This document shows, one piece after another, positions 1 to 9,274 of a stretch of 64,000 nt of DNA. The notes under the pieces were generated by a model, which ran no database searches, was not told the origin of the DNA, and was given only the letters and a program-made list of their open reading frames with translations. The translations under genes were made by a program, and so were the position numbers. Every line of letters begins with the position of its first letter. The stretch's first letter is position 1. Origin of the DNA: DATKGW01 sp035510605 (GTDB lineage Bacteria; Patescibacteriota; Saccharimonadia; Saccharimonadales; CAIOMD01); NCBI GenBank assembly GCA_035510605.1, contig DATKGW010000012.1, forward strand, positions 62,001 through 126,000. Reading direction: 5' to 3'.

Positions 1-1
1 T

Positions 2-331
2 GTAATCAATGGCTGGCTTAACAGCCCGGCTCACCGCGATAATTTGCTAAGCGATGTCTATACTGATTTGGGAATCGGCATGGCCTCATATGGTGACTAT
101 GATGGCCATAAAAACACCTTCGTAATAGTGGCTTTCTACGGTAAATCAGCGGCCATCCAAAATTCGGCAGCAGCAACTAGCCCAGCCGGCACCAATGTGG
201 CATTCTTACCATCATTTACCAATATGCCTCCGGCCTTGCTTGTCTCAGTCGCAGCTTGTTTCATGCTTATCGGTGGAGTAATTGAACTTAAGCATATTAA
301 ACAACTTCATCAAAGCCATAAAATTGCCTAA
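2..331 (+). CDS. CAP/SCP-domain extracellular protein, C-terminal part
   Basis: The reading frame is open from the first bases of the window to a TAA stop, so the N-terminus lies upstream. The visible part begins with the CAP (SCP/PR-1) signature: a Gly-Trp, then SPAHRDNLLS, a Tyr, and DLGIGMA, followed by a strand ending FVIVAFYG. Conventional CAP proteins have the same order, W..SPGHR.NIL then GIG. After a short linker there is one hydrophobic segment and a basic tail, which suggests a C-terminal membrane anchor with the CAP domain outside the cell. CAP proteins in bacteria are surface proteins of mostly unknown activity. It converges on dnaE with a 5-nt gap. Confidence 0.8.
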   Translation, partial: VINGWLNSPAHRDNLLSDVYTDLGIGMASYGDYDGHKNTFVIVAFYGKSAAIQNSAAATSPAGTNVAFLPSFTNMPPALLVSVAACFMLIGGVIELKHIKQLHQSHKIA

Positions 332-336
332 ATATG

Positions 337-3300
337 CTACTGAAACTTGACGTGCTCTTTTCCCACAAGCTCCTGCAAAGATTGCAATAAATCTTCGTCG
401 CCCTTTATAAGTTGTGGCAGCTTAATCACTTGCTTATCACTACCTCCAAGCACCAGTACTGCCTCATTTGTACCCCGGTGATTATCTAAAATAGTTTTTA
501 ACTTTTGCAAAACATTTTCATCACTAGCATCTTGCATGCGGATATATAATCGCTTCTGAGCTGTCATGGGCGAATTGTTATGATTTTTGCCATAGCTCCC
601 ATTACCTGATTTGGTAGTTTTTAAAACTGTTTTGGCTCCTTTAGATTTATAATTTTTAGCTTCTTCTATAGTTACGACCCGGGCACTATCAACTAAAATT
701 TTTGCTTCCGGCATAACTGTGCCGCTTCTATCCATGCCGTTAATTTTACCTGTCACTAATAAGATTTTTTCGTGGCTCCAAAGATCGGCAGTCTCTTTAT
801 AAACGGACGGAAAAACAACCAGTTCAATCTCCTCACCAAGTAAATCTTCTAATCGTACAAAAGCCATCGACTGGCCATTTTTAGTAGTAATCTGACGGAC
901 ATTATTAATCACACCGCCAACTGTGGCTGTTTTACCATCTTCGGCCGGTGTAATACGAGATAATTGTACGGCTTGTTCTGACATAAAAGTCTCATAAGTC
1001 TCAAGTGGATGTTTAGATAAATATAGACCGAGTAGTTCACGTTCCCACAGTAAGTAATCATGTTCGCTATAAGTCCCGCTGCTCGGTGCTATTTCGATAG
1101 TCGAAACGGAAATATTGCTGGCCGTGTCATTGCCAAAAAGATCTGTTTGGCCACTATGACGGTCTTTGCCAAATTTAGCGCTTCTGGCTAAAATAGTGTC
1201 AAGGTTTTCCAGCAAAGCACAACGGTCGCCAAAACGGTCAAAAGCGCCAGATTTTACCAAGCTTTCCCAGACTTTGCGATTGACTAAGTGGCTGTTTACC
1301 CTAGTTGCAAAATCAGTTATAGAGGTAAAGGCTCCGCCATTTTCTCTTGCTCTAATAATTTCGTCTACCGCGCCATGGCCAACGTTTTTTACAGCATCCA
1401 TGCCAAAGCGAATCTCATCAATATTACCTTTGTCTTTTGGTACAACACCAAACTCGTTAAAGGATTGATTGACATCTGGTGGTAAAACCGTCAACCCCAT
1501 ATGTTTACATTCGTTAATTTCGATTGATAAGCGATCAATGTCATCATAATCGCTGGTCATTAAGGCGGCCATGAAGGCAGCCGGGTAGTTCGCCTTTAAG
1601 TAGGCTGTCCAGTAGGCAACCATAGCATAACAAGCCGCATGACTCTTGTTAAAACAATAAGCCGCAAAATCCTCCAACTGTTTCCAGAACTGCTCCATTA
1701 GAGTGCTGTCGGCACTGGAATTTTTGATAGCTCCTTCAATAAATTCCACTTTCATTTTGGCTAGGACTTCCGGAATTTTCTTACCGATACCCTTGCGCAA
1801 TGTGTCTGCCTGGCCGCCGCTAAAACCACACAGATCCTTACTGATTTGCATTACCTGTTCCTGATAAATCAAAACACCATGAGTACTTTCTAAGGCATTT
1901 TTCATTTTCGGGTGAAGATAAACAACTGCCTTTTTGCCATTTTTACGGGATATAAATTCATCTATAAACTGCATCGGGCCGGGACGGTATAATGCCACCA
2001 TGGCGATAATATCTTCGAATACGCTTGGTTTTAATTGTTTTAAGTAACGTTTCATACCGGCCGATTCCAATTGAAAAACACCGGTGGTATCACCTCGGCT
2101 TAACAGTCTATAAGTCTTTTTATCATCAAGCGGCAGTGTTCCGACGTCAATCTCTTCACCATAAACTTTTTTAATAATCCTTAAGGCATTTTTAATGGTT
2201 GTCAGGTTAGACAAGCCCAAAAAATCCATCTTTAAAAGCCCCAGATCATCGATAGGGCCCATAGCATACTGGGTAGTAATCACCCCCTTTTGAGCCATTA
2301 CCAGAGGCACAAATTTGACGATATCATCGGGCGCGATTACCACGCCGGCGGCATGCACACCGTGGCTGCGGGCTGTACCTTCCAGCCTTATGGCCATATC
2401 AATTACTTGTTTTGCTATCGGGTTGTTTTCGTACTCGGCTTTAAGCTCGGTATTCTCTTTTATGGTTTGGCTTAGTGGAGTATGCCGGCCTTGAACGGGT
2501 GGAGGTATCATTTTGGCTAGCCGGTCGACGTCTCCATATGGTACTTGCAATACTCTGCCGACATCTCTAACGGCCGCCCGGGCTGCCATTCGTCCAAACG
2601 TAATAATATTGGCCACTCTATCCGAACCATACTTATCCACGCAATACTGGATAACCTCATCTCTGCGAGAATCCTGAATATCAATATCAATATCAGGCAT
2701 GCTGATACGATCCGGATTTAAAAATCGCTCGAATAGCAAATTGTATTTTAAGGGATCAAGCTCAGTAATTCTAAGAGCATAAGATATAATCGAGCCGGCC
2801 GCACTACCACGCCCCGGGCCAAACACGATACCATTATCCTTGCCCCATTTTATAAAGTCCCAAATTATCAAAAAGTAGCCGTTAAATTGCATATGATGAA
2901 TAACACTGAGTTCGTATTCAGCCCGCTCGGCAATATTTTTTGGCAACATTTTTTTGGCTTCGGCAATATTTAAATTAGCCGATATTTTCTCATTGACACC
3001 TCCGTATCTGGCAGCCAATCCTCTATAAACCAGTTTATCCAGATAACTTTTTTCGGTTTCACCCTTTGGCACCGTGAACTCAGGCATCATGATTTTACCA
3101 AGCTGCAATTCAACATCACACCTATCAGCAATAGCCTTGGTGTTGGTAATAAACTCCGGGTGTTCACCTCCCCAACGTTCAATAATTTCGTTAGGATCTT
3201 CAACATGCAGCGGGAATTCCTTCAAGGTCATCCGGTTGGTATCATTCAAGAACGAACCCGTACCGACGCAAAGCAAAATTTCATGAGCTTCTTGGTCTTC

Positions 3301-3981
3301 ACGTTTTAAATAATGCGCATCACAGGTAACAACGACCGGAATATCATATTTCTTGGCTAGAGTTATGATTTTGTTGTTAACTGCTTGTTGTTCGGCATTA
3401 AACATTGGATTTTTAGGATGCCCATGGTCTTGGACTTCTAGATAATAGCGATTACCAAATATTTGTTTATACCACTTGATTGTTTTTTCGGCTTTAGCCT
3501 GCTGGCCTTCATTGAGTTCGGTACCAACTTCACCACCCATACAAGCACTTAAGACAATTAGCCCTTCATTGTATTTTTCCAACAATTCATGATCGACTCT
3601 GGGGTAATAATAAAAACCTTGCAGATTAGCGATTGTAGATAATCGCATTAAATTCCGATAGCCAACCATATTCATAGCCAGTAGAATTAAATGATAACGA
3701 TTTTTATCTTTTGCCGGATCCTTGTCGGTAATCTTACGGGCAGCCACATATGTTTCCATACCGATAATCGGTTTTATGCCGCAGGCTTTAGCTTCTTTGT
3801 AAAATTCGATTGTTCCAAATAATGAGCCGTGATCCGTTTTGGCCACCGCCGACATACCTTTTGTTTTTGTAAATTCAAGTAATGGGCCAATTTTAGTCAG
3901 ACCATCAAGGAGACTGTATTGTGTATGGTTGTGCAAATGCACATAATCTCTAGCCGCCAAAGCGGTTGATGTTTTTACCAA
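337..3981 (-). CDS. dnaE: DNA polymerase III subunit alpha
   Basis: Replicative polymerase of the DnaE1 type. The N-terminal PHP domain starts with HLHNHTQYSLLDG and continues with TDHGSLFG. The polymerase core has GPGRGSAAGS, the palm acidic motif PDIDIDIQD near residue 430, and LKMDFLGL for the third catalytic Asp. A C-terminal OB-fold (GVINNVRQI..., then AFVRLEDL) is present. The length of about 1214 aa fits full-length DnaE1. The frame opens with a TTG at 4002, but AGGAGG sits 4 nt before a second TTG at 3981, and the PHP domain begins shortly after, so 3981 is preferred. No 3'-5' exonuclease domain is visible, as is usual for DnaE. Confidence 0.96.
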   Translation of the reverse strand: MVKTSTALAARDYVHLHNHTQYSLLDGLTKIGPLLEFTKTKGMSAVAKTDHGSLFGTIEFYKEAKACGIKPIIGMETYVAARKITDKDPAKDKNRYHLILLAMNMVGYRNLMRLSTIANLQGFYYYPRVDHELLEKYNEGLIVLSACMGGEVGTELNEGQQAKAEKTIKWYKQIFGNRYYLEVQDHGHPKNPMFNAEQQAVNNKIITLAKKYDIPVVVTCDAHYLKREDQEAHEILLCVGTGSFLNDTNRMTLKEFPLHVEDPNEIIERWGGEHPEFITNTKAIADRCDVELQLGKIMMPEFTVPKGETEKSYLDKLVYRGLAARYGGVNEKISANLNIAEAKKMLPKNIAERAEYELSVIHHMQFNGYFLIIWDFIKWGKDNGIVFGPGRGSAAGSIISYALRITELDPLKYNLLFERFLNPDRISMPDIDIDIQDSRRDEVIQYCVDKYGSDRVANIITFGRMAARAAVRDVGRVLQVPYGDVDRLAKMIPPPVQGRHTPLSQTIKENTELKAEYENNPIAKQVIDMAIRLEGTARSHGVHAAGVVIAPDDIVKFVPLVMAQKGVITTQYAMGPIDDLGLLKMDFLGLSNLTTIKNALRIIKKVYGEEIDVGTLPLDDKKTYRLLSRGDTTGVFQLESAGMKRYLKQLKPSVFEDIIAMVALYRPGPMQFIDEFISRKNGKKAVVYLHPKMKNALESTHGVLIYQEQVMQISKDLCGFSGGQADTLRKGIGKKIPEVLAKMKVEFIEGAIKNSSADSTLMEQFWKQLEDFAAYCFNKSHAACYAMVAYWTAYLKANYPAAFMAALMTSDYDDIDRLSIEINECKHMGLTVLPPDVNQSFNEFGVVPKDKGNIDEIRFGMDAVKNVGHGAVDEIIRARENGGAFTSITDFATRVNSHLVNRKVWESLVKSGAFDRFGDRCALLENLDTILARSAKFGKDRHSGQTDLFGNDTASNISVSTIEIAPSSGTYSEHDYLLWERELLGLYLSKHPLETYETFMSEQAVQLSRITPAEDGKTATVGGVINNVRQITTKNGQSMAFVRLEDLLGEEIELVVFPSVYKETADLWSHEKILLVTGKINGMDRSGTVMPEAKILVDSARVVTIEEAKNYKSKGAKTVLKTTKSGNGSYGKNHNNSPMTAQKRLYIRMQDASDENVLQKLKTILDNHRGTNEAVLVLGGSDKQVIKLPQLIKGDEDLLQSLQELVGKEHVKFQ

Positions 3982-4011
3982 GCTGCCTCCTAATATTCTC
4001 AAAGACTATTA

Positions 4012-4041
4012 TAAAAACATCAGGGCCAAAGTCCCAATGTT
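4012..4041 (-). terminator. putative intrinsic terminator after the YtxH-like gene
   Basis: On the minus strand, AACAT-T-GGG and CCC-TG-ATGTT form an interrupted stem around a short loop, followed by TTTTT-A. It lies between the YtxH-like stop and the dnaE start. The stem is imperfect, so this is a moderate call. Confidence 0.4.
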
Positions 4042-4070
4042 TTCTGCTGTAAAATATACTTACTCCAAAA

Positions 4071-4481
4071 CTATTTGGTGTTTTTAATGTAGTTTGTCAG
4101 ATGTTTTTTAGCTTCGGAAGCCTGTTTGACGGCTGTTTTAAGTTCCGGGTCGTCTGCATCGCCACTTCTAATTGCACTTAATAGTTCTTTAACCTTTTTT
4201 TGGGCAGTTTTGGCATCTTTTATTAATTCTGATAATTTTTCTTTTGCATGACCTTTTAGGCTTTTAGCTTTTACTGCCGCTTGTTCCATTACCTTGCCCA
4301 AATCCTTATAAAGCTCTTTTAGGTGCTTCTCGGTTTCTCGTAAAGTTTTAGCGCTACTATTTTTAATTTCAGCCCGAGTTTCTTTGCCGCTTTTAGGCGC
4401 AGTTAAAATCCCGGCCACATAACCTGCCGCTAGACTGATTGTTGAAATGACGGCTATTCTTTTAGTGGTTTCTTTCTTCAT
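4071..4481 (-). CDS. YtxH-like small membrane-anchored protein
   Basis: A 136-aa protein with an N-terminal hydrophobic segment (ISTISLAAGYVAGILTAP) followed directly by KSGKETRAEI and a long Lys/Ala/Glu-rich helical region. A Gly-rich transmembrane segment followed by APKSGKETR is the hallmark of the YtxH family, which is linked to general stress responses in Gram-positive bacteria; the molecular function is unknown. The frame extends 17 codons further upstream, but GGAGGAG lies 7-8 nt before the ATG at 4481, which fixes that start. It follows the 82-aa membrane protein by 16 nt, an association known for YtxH and DUF948-type genes. Confidence 0.75.
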   Translation of the reverse strand: MKKETTKRIAVISTISLAAGYVAGILTAPKSGKETRAEIKNSSAKTLRETEKHLKELYKDLGKVMEQAAVKAKSLKGHAKEKLSELIKDAKTAQKKVKELLSAIRSGDADDPELKTAVKQASEAKKHLTNYIKNTK

Positions 4482-4497
4482 ATTAAAATCTCCTCCC

Positions 4498-4746
4498 TTA
4501 TTTTTTGCTTCTTCGAACAGTTTTAAAAACATTGGTGAATATTTTTATAAAAGCTGCCGGAATGGCAACATTTCTAAAGGTAGAGCTTAGCGATTCCATA
4601 TCATTTACAAAACTTTCTGCTTGTCTGGTGATTTTTTTAGTACTTCGTAAAATTTTTATAAATAATATAGTCGCGATAATTGCCAGAATTAAAAATATTG
4701 CCAGTACCACCGCTAAAATTATTACTAAAACGTGATATCCATCCAT
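4498..4746 (-). CDS. small single-span membrane protein, DUF948-like
   Basis: An 82-aa protein made of one long N-terminal hydrophobic helix (roughly residues 5-32), then an amphipathic stretch with QAESFVNDMESLSSTF and a basic C-terminus. The architecture and the adjoining YtxH-like gene suggest a DUF948-type protein of the cell envelope; function unknown. An AGGTG sequence precedes the ATG very closely. A TATAAT at 4754-4759 lies 7 nt upstream of the start, inside the 3' end of galU's transcription unit, so an internal promoter is possible. Confidence 0.65.
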   Translation of the reverse strand: MDGYHVLVIILAVVLAIFLILAIIATILFIKILRSTKKITRQAESFVNDMESLSSTFRNVAIPAAFIKIFTNVFKTVRRSKK

Positions 4747-4762
4747 ATCACCTATTATACAA

Positions 4763-5644
4763 TCATTTCTCAGAAAGTCTATTTTCCAGGTATTTTCTAA
4801 AAGCCGGGCCTAGCTTAGGATCGCACAAGGCATGATCAACTACGGCGTGTAGATATCGGGATTTATCACCAGCGTCATGGTAGACACCATCTATAAATTT
4901 GCCGTAAACCGTTTGGCTTTGGGCCAATTGGTTAATTGCATCCAGTAACACGATTTCACCACCTTTGCCTGGTTGTAAGTTGTTGACAATCGGCACAATA
5001 TCAGGCGTCAATAAATAACCGCCAACCGAAGCAAAGTTGGATGGCGCATTTTCGGGCCCGGGTTTCTCGACCAGCCTTTTTAAGCGAAATGTTCTGTCAT
5101 CAAACTTGTCATCAACATCCACGATGCCATATTTTTTAGTATCTTCCGGCTTGACTTCTATCAAAGATATTACCGAAGCTTCGGTTTTTTCATAAACTTC
5201 TAATAATTGCTTGGCATGCGGTATTTCGCTTCTAAAAAAGTCATCAGCAAAAAACATGTAAAAAGGTTCATCCTTAGCCAGCAAATGAGAAGCGTTTTTT
5301 AGTGGCAAAGCATTACCTTTAGGTTCACCTTTTTGGCGAATATAAATAAAGTTGGCCATTTCGGCGATAGCCTTTATTTGTTCCGCCAATTCTTTTTTGC
5401 CGCGTGATATTAGTTCATTTTCCAACTCATCACTACGATCAAAGTGGTCTTCGATGGCTCTTTTGGTGCTGCCGGTTACAATGATAATATCGGTTACGCC
5501 GGATGCGACCAATTGCTCAACTACAATTTGAATAACCGGCCGATCAATTATTGGCAGCATTTCTTTAGGCATGGCTTTGGATTGCGGCAAAAAACGGGTA
5601 CCAAGACCGGCTGCCGCAATAACCGCTTTTGTCGGTTTTTTCAC
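4763..5644 (-). CDS. galU: UTP--glucose-1-phosphate uridylyltransferase
   Basis: Makes UDP-glucose from UTP and glucose 1-phosphate for envelope polysaccharides. The N-terminal nucleotidyltransferase signature AAGLGTRFLPQSKAMPKEML is intact, followed by PIIDRPVIQIVVEQ, the FADDFF metal-binding region, and VEKP. The length of 293 aa is standard for bacterial GalU. The start is GTG: the sequence GTGA contains both this start and the TGA stop of gatB, a 4-nt overlap typical of translational coupling. The same overlap shows that TGA is read as stop in this genome. Confidence 0.94.
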   Translation of the reverse strand: MKKPTKAVIAAAGLGTRFLPQSKAMPKEMLPIIDRPVIQIVVEQLVASGVTDIIIVTGSTKRAIEDHFDRSDELENELISRGKKELAEQIKAIAEMANFIYIRQKGEPKGNALPLKNASHLLAKDEPFYMFFADDFFRSEIPHAKQLLEVYEKTEASVISLIEVKPEDTKKYGIVDVDDKFDDRTFRLKRLVEKPGPENAPSNFASVGGYLLTPDIVPIVNNLQPGKGGEIVLLDAINQLAQSQTVYGKFIDGVYHDAGDKSRYLHAVVDHALCDPKLGPAFRKYLENRLSEK

Positions 5645-7104
5645 TGGTTAACTCCGAGTTGTTTTTTAATAAGATTTTCTACAATTTTAGGGTTAGCCCG
5701 GCCACCGCTATTTTTCATAACCTGACCGACTAGAAAACCTATGGCTTTAGTCTGACCTTGGCGGACATCATCAGCCGCTTTTTGGTTTTCGCCTAAAACC
5801 TGCTCGATAATTAAAGCCAATTCGCCTTCGTCCGAAACCTGTAGAAAACCCAACTCCACAGCTACTTTTCTGGGGTCCGTATTTTTATTAACCACTATAC
5901 TAAGCACCGCTTTGGCAGCGCTGGAACTTAAATCACCGCCGTCAACCATAGCTGCTAGTTCAATTAAGTAGTCGAGCGATTGTTTAACTTGGGGCCAAGT
6001 TATAGCCCCGGTAACACTCAAGCGCTGTAACTCACCCAAACACCAATTAGCAATCGTTCGGGTGGTTTTCAGGTCGTGGGCTTCTGTAAGATAACGGATT
6101 ATCTCAGCTAAAATCGGTTCTTCCAATATTGTGTCAATCTGGGCTGAATCCAACCCTATTGAGCCAAACCTTTCCCGCAGCGCCATCGGCAATAATGGCA
6201 TCTCTTCGGCGGCTTTCGCGATCATAGCCTTGGTGATGTTAATCGGTGGAATGTCCGGATCGGGGAAATAGCGGTAGTCGTGGGCTTCTTCTTTACTACG
6301 CTGGCTGGTAGTTTTTTGTTTGGCCGCATCCCAGCCACGCGTTTCCTGCTTAATGTTTTTACCTTTTTCGAGCATCGCAATCTGGCGTTTTATCTCAAAA
6401 TCCACCGCCTTTTCGACACTTCTAAAACTGTTTAAGTTTTTAGTCTCAGAGCGGGTACCTAACTTTTTGAGATCAGAGCTAACACTGACATTAACATCAA
6501 AACGCATATTGCCATGGTATAAATCGACATCCGACACAGCGGCATATTTCATGATCAAGTACAGTTCATGGGCAAAAGCCCGGGCTTCGGCAGCGCTGTG
6601 GATATCCGGCTCAGACACGATTTCTAAAAGCGGCGTGCCCGTCCGGTTAAAATCCACCAACGAATAATCGCCACCAGCCGGATGGGTAGTTTTGCCGGCA
6701 TCTTCTTCGAGATGGGCTCTGGTAATCCGTACCTTCGTGACAGAACCATCATCCATAAGTATTTCTACTACGCCCTTACCAACAATCGGGCGGTCATACT
6801 GGGAAATTTGATAACCTTTAGGCAGATCAGGGTAAAAATAATGTTTGCGATCAAAATGGCTGATTTCAGCAATCTCAGCCCTAAGCGCCAAGCCTGCCCG
6901 GATTGTTAGATTTACAGCCTCGGCATTAAGCACCGGTAACGTACCTGGCATACCAACACAAAGCGGACTGATTAAACTGTTCGGTTTGGCTGATCGAGCA
7001 TCATTATCAACGGCAGCAAACAACTTGGTTCGCGTATTCAGCTGCACATGGCATTCGATACCAACAGTTGGATAATATTTTCCGGCAATCAGATATTTAT
7101 CCAC
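5641..7104 (-). CDS. gatB: Aspartyl/glutamyl-tRNA amidotransferase subunit B
   Basis: Subunit B of GatCAB, which converts Glu-tRNA(Gln) and/or Asp-tRNA(Asn) to Gln-/Asn-tRNA. The N-terminus carries VGIECHVQLNTRTKLF, then PLCVGMPGTLPVLN, FYPDLPKGYQISQYD and YRYFPDPDIPP, all classical GatB motifs. The C-terminal helical YqeY-like tail (from about residue 340) ends with GQVMKNSGGRANP. Length 487 aa is normal. The start is GTG, 1 nt after the stop of the HEPN-like gene, placing it last of the gat genes in the operon gatC-gatA-X-gatB. Confidence 0.96.
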   Translation of the reverse strand: MDKYLIAGKYYPTVGIECHVQLNTRTKLFAAVDNDARSAKPNSLISPLCVGMPGTLPVLNAEAVNLTIRAGLALRAEIAEISHFDRKHYFYPDLPKGYQISQYDRPIVGKGVVEILMDDGSVTKVRITRAHLEEDAGKTTHPAGGDYSLVDFNRTGTPLLEIVSEPDIHSAAEARAFAHELYLIMKYAAVSDVDLYHGNMRFDVNVSVSSDLKKLGTRSETKNLNSFRSVEKAVDFEIKRQIAMLEKGKNIKQETRGWDAAKQKTTSQRSKEEAHDYRYFPDPDIPPINITKAMIAKAAEEMPLLPMALRERFGSIGLDSAQIDTILEEPILAEIIRYLTEAHDLKTTRTIANWCLGELQRLSVTGAITWPQVKQSLDYLIELAAMVDGGDLSSSAAKAVLSIVVNKNTDPRKVAVELGFLQVSDEGELALIIEQVLGENQKAADDVRQGQTKAIGFLVGQVMKNSGGRANPKIVENLIKKQLGVNQ

Positions 7105-7105
7105 T

Positions 7106-7513
7106 TTAAAATACTCCTAAATCCTTAAAAGCCTTACGATAGTGCTCTAAAGCCAGTTTGACCTCTTTCTCCGAAGGCTCAAACAGTGATTCGTGAACTA
7201 ATTTATTGCGTAATTTATGAGCTGCCCATACCCTATCCCTATCCTTAAGATGATTTTTGGCTGACACCAGCCGTTCGGCCATCGTTTCGCCATGATAGCC
7301 AGAACCCTTTAGAGCTTCATCCAATAACTTATCGGCTTTGATTAAGCACATTGGACGGGTTTTATAATCTTTTTGAAGAGCAATTATATCAGCCCATTCA
7401 TTCTTAAAATATTGCTTATCGATACATTTTGGTTTAGCGCGGCCAATTAGGCTGATAAGTACTAATAGAACTACAGCGGCAACAATTATTAATATGACGG
7501 CTGTCGTGCTCAT
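7106..7513 (-). CDS. membrane-anchored HEPN-like protein inside the gat operon
   Basis: A 135-aa protein: one N-terminal transmembrane helix (about residues 4-24), then a helical domain. Helices can be read as KQYFKNEWADIIALQ, MCLIKADKLLDEALK, ETMAERL...RDRVWAAHKLRNKLVHE and EVKLALEHYRKAFKDL. The third contains RNKLVH, an Rx4H motif preceded by AHKL and followed by E. This is the typical signature of HEPN domains, which are all-helical and often RNases or nucleotide-binding modules. The gene overlaps gatA by 4 nt (ATGA) and ends 1 nt before gatB, so it is co-translated with the amidotransferase. HEPN assignment is from motif and helix pattern only; activity is inference. Confidence 0.6.
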   Translation of the reverse strand: MSTTAVILIIVAAVVLLVLISLIGRAKPKCIDKQYFKNEWADIIALQKDYKTRPMCLIKADKLLDEALKGSGYHGETMAERLVSAKNHLKDRDRVWAAHKLRNKLVHESLFEPSEKEVKLALEHYRKAFKDLGVF

Positions 7514-8931
7514 TTAGAAACCTCCTGAAAACACTTTGCTATTGCCATTAGTGGCCTATCGGCTCTTTGCGGGGCCATTAGCTGCAACCCAACCGGCATG
7601 CCGTTAACTTCGCCGGCCGGTACGCTTATTGCCGGAATACCTGTAAGATTAGCTGCAACAGTCATAATGTCTGCCAAATACATCTTTAACGGGTCACCCA
7701 CGTTTTCACCCAACTTAAATGCTGTGGTTGGAGCCGTCGGACCTACTAAGAAATCAACATCTTTAAAGACACCATTAAATTCATTTATTAGTTTAGTGCG
7801 CACGGTTTGAGCTCTTTTGTAGTAGGCATCGTAGTAACCACTACTAAGCACATAAGTACCAATCATAATTCGGCGCTTGTTTTCGGCTTCAAAACCTAGT
7901 TCACGAGCTTTTTCGTAACTCTCATCCAGATCTTTGGCATCTTTTATTGCCAATCCGTATCGTTGGCCGTCATAACGACTTAAGTTGCTGCTAACCTCTG
8001 CCGGCACGATAATGTAGTAGCAAGCCAGAGCCAAATCTATCGATGGTAAACTGACCTCTTTTATTTCGGCGCCGGCTTTTTGCAATTTTTTGATAGAAGT
8101 TTCTACGATTGCCCTAACATTTTTATCAAGTCCTTTGCTAAAATACTCTTTTACGATTCCGATTTTTTTGCCTTTAACGTCTTTGGTAAAGTCCGAATAA
8201 TCGGCCTTATCACGCTCAATTGTTGTGCCGTCAAATTTATCACGCCCGCTCATAACTTCTAACACTAATGCGGCATCTTCTACCGTTTTTGCCAATGGCC
8301 CGATTACGTCGGTAGAACTGGCCATAGCTACAACGCCATAGCGCGAAACAAGGCCATAGGTCGGTTTATACCCAACAACACCGCAGTAGCTGGCCGGCAA
8401 ACGGATAGAACCGCCAGTATCGGTACCAAGCGCAAAAGGTGCTAATTCCAACGCTACAGAGGCGCCTGACCCACCGGATGAGCCGCCTGGCACTCGTGTT
8501 TTATCATGCGGGTTCAGCGTTGGGCCAAAGGCACTGTTTTCGGTACTGCTACCATGGGCAAAAGCATCCAAGTTAGCCTTGGCGACAACAATCGCACCCT
8601 CGGCTTCCAGTTTCTCTATAGCCGTTGATTGATAGGGAGCATCAAACGGCTCCAAAATATGGCTGGCAGCCGTAGTCTTGCCGCCAAACGTTAAAAAGTT
8701 ATCTTTAGCAATAAAGGGAATACCGGCCAAACGGCCGACTTTTTGGCCCCTCTTTACCTTTTCATCAATTTCTTTGGCACGCTTGCGAGCCCGCTCCGCC
8801 GTAACAGATAAAATCGCATGAAATACTGATTTTTCATCTATTAATTTAAGCGATTTCTCAACTAACTCTTGCGCAGTCAGCTGCCCGGCTTGGACTTTTT
8901 CGGCTAGTCCGGCAATTGGTTCCCAGCTCAT
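7510..8931 (-). CDS. gatA: Aspartyl/glutamyl-tRNA amidotransferase subunit A
   Basis: The amidase subunit of GatCAB, which releases ammonia from glutamine. The amidase signature region is intact: GIPFIAKDNF supplies the catalytic Lys, VPGGSSGGSGA the bridging and cis Ser, and ALGTDTGGSIRLPAS the nucleophilic Ser. The C-terminus has AISVPAGEVNGMPVGLQL. Length 473 aa is normal. It overlaps gatC by 4 nt and the HEPN-like gene by 4 nt, both as ATGA, implying a coupled operon. Confidence 0.97.
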   Translation of the reverse strand: MSWEPIAGLAEKVQAGQLTAQELVEKSLKLIDEKSVFHAILSVTAERARKRAKEIDEKVKRGQKVGRLAGIPFIAKDNFLTFGGKTTAASHILEPFDAPYQSTAIEKLEAEGAIVVAKANLDAFAHGSSTENSAFGPTLNPHDKTRVPGGSSGGSGASVALELAPFALGTDTGGSIRLPASYCGVVGYKPTYGLVSRYGVVAMASSTDVIGPLAKTVEDAALVLEVMSGRDKFDGTTIERDKADYSDFTKDVKGKKIGIVKEYFSKGLDKNVRAIVETSIKKLQKAGAEIKEVSLPSIDLALACYYIIVPAEVSSNLSRYDGQRYGLAIKDAKDLDESYEKARELGFEAENKRRIMIGTYVLSSGYYDAYYKRAQTVRTKLINEFNGVFKDVDFLVGPTAPTTAFKLGENVGDPLKMYLADIMTVAANLTGIPAISVPAGEVNGMPVGLQLMAPQRADRPLMAIAKCFQEVSK

Positions 8932-9221
8932 TCGATAATCCTTTTTACTTTAAACTGATGAGCCTCAACGGCAGGCGCATTTTTAAGCAGGTCATCCGGG
9001 CTGGCTCCATAATCTATTACTTCATCCGGTCTGACAACATTCATTAAACCGGTAACCTGACTGGTTGGCTCCAAACCTTTAATGTCTACTTTTTGTAGAA
9101 TCTCGACATAATTCAAAATAGCGCTCAAATCGTTTTGATAGAGCTCAACCTCTTTATCTGTTAGTCTTAGCCGGCACAAGCGGGCGAGCTTGCGTACATC
9201 CGCGCTACTCAGTTTTGTCAT
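8928..9221 (-). CDS. gatC: Aspartyl/glutamyl-tRNA amidotransferase subunit C
   Basis: The small subunit that stabilises GatA-GatB contacts. The sequence starts with SSADVRKLARLCRLRLTDKE, continues with LSAILNYVEILQKVD and has a C-terminal RPDE; all are typical of GatC. It has 97 aa, as expected. It is the first gene of the gat operon, with an ATG start and a TATACT box only 8 nt upstream (listed separately), so the mRNA may begin at or near the start codon. Confidence 0.95.
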   Translation of the reverse strand: MTKLSSADVRKLARLCRLRLTDKEVELYQNDLSAILNYVEILQKVDIKGLEPTSQVTGLMNVVRPDEVIDYGASPDDLLKNAPAVEAHQFKVKRIIE

Positions 9222-9229
9222 TGTTTTTA

Positions 9230-9259
9230 AGTATACCTCTTGAATTACAACTTCGACAA
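9230..9259 (-). promoter_or_regulatory. promoter of the gat operon, -10 box near the start codon
   Basis: On the minus strand, TTGTCG (9254-9259) and TATACT (9230-9235) are separated by 18 bp. The -10 box ends 8 nt before the gatC ATG, so transcription would begin at about the start codon. Confidence 0.5.
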
Positions 9260-9274
9260 GCCAGCCTCAAAAAA

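Noticed and set aside
5641..5644. UGA recoded as glycine, as in some CPR lineages
   Set aside because: Genes such as gatB, gatC, gatA, pheS and the response regulator end at TGA at expected family lengths, with the next gene starting there.
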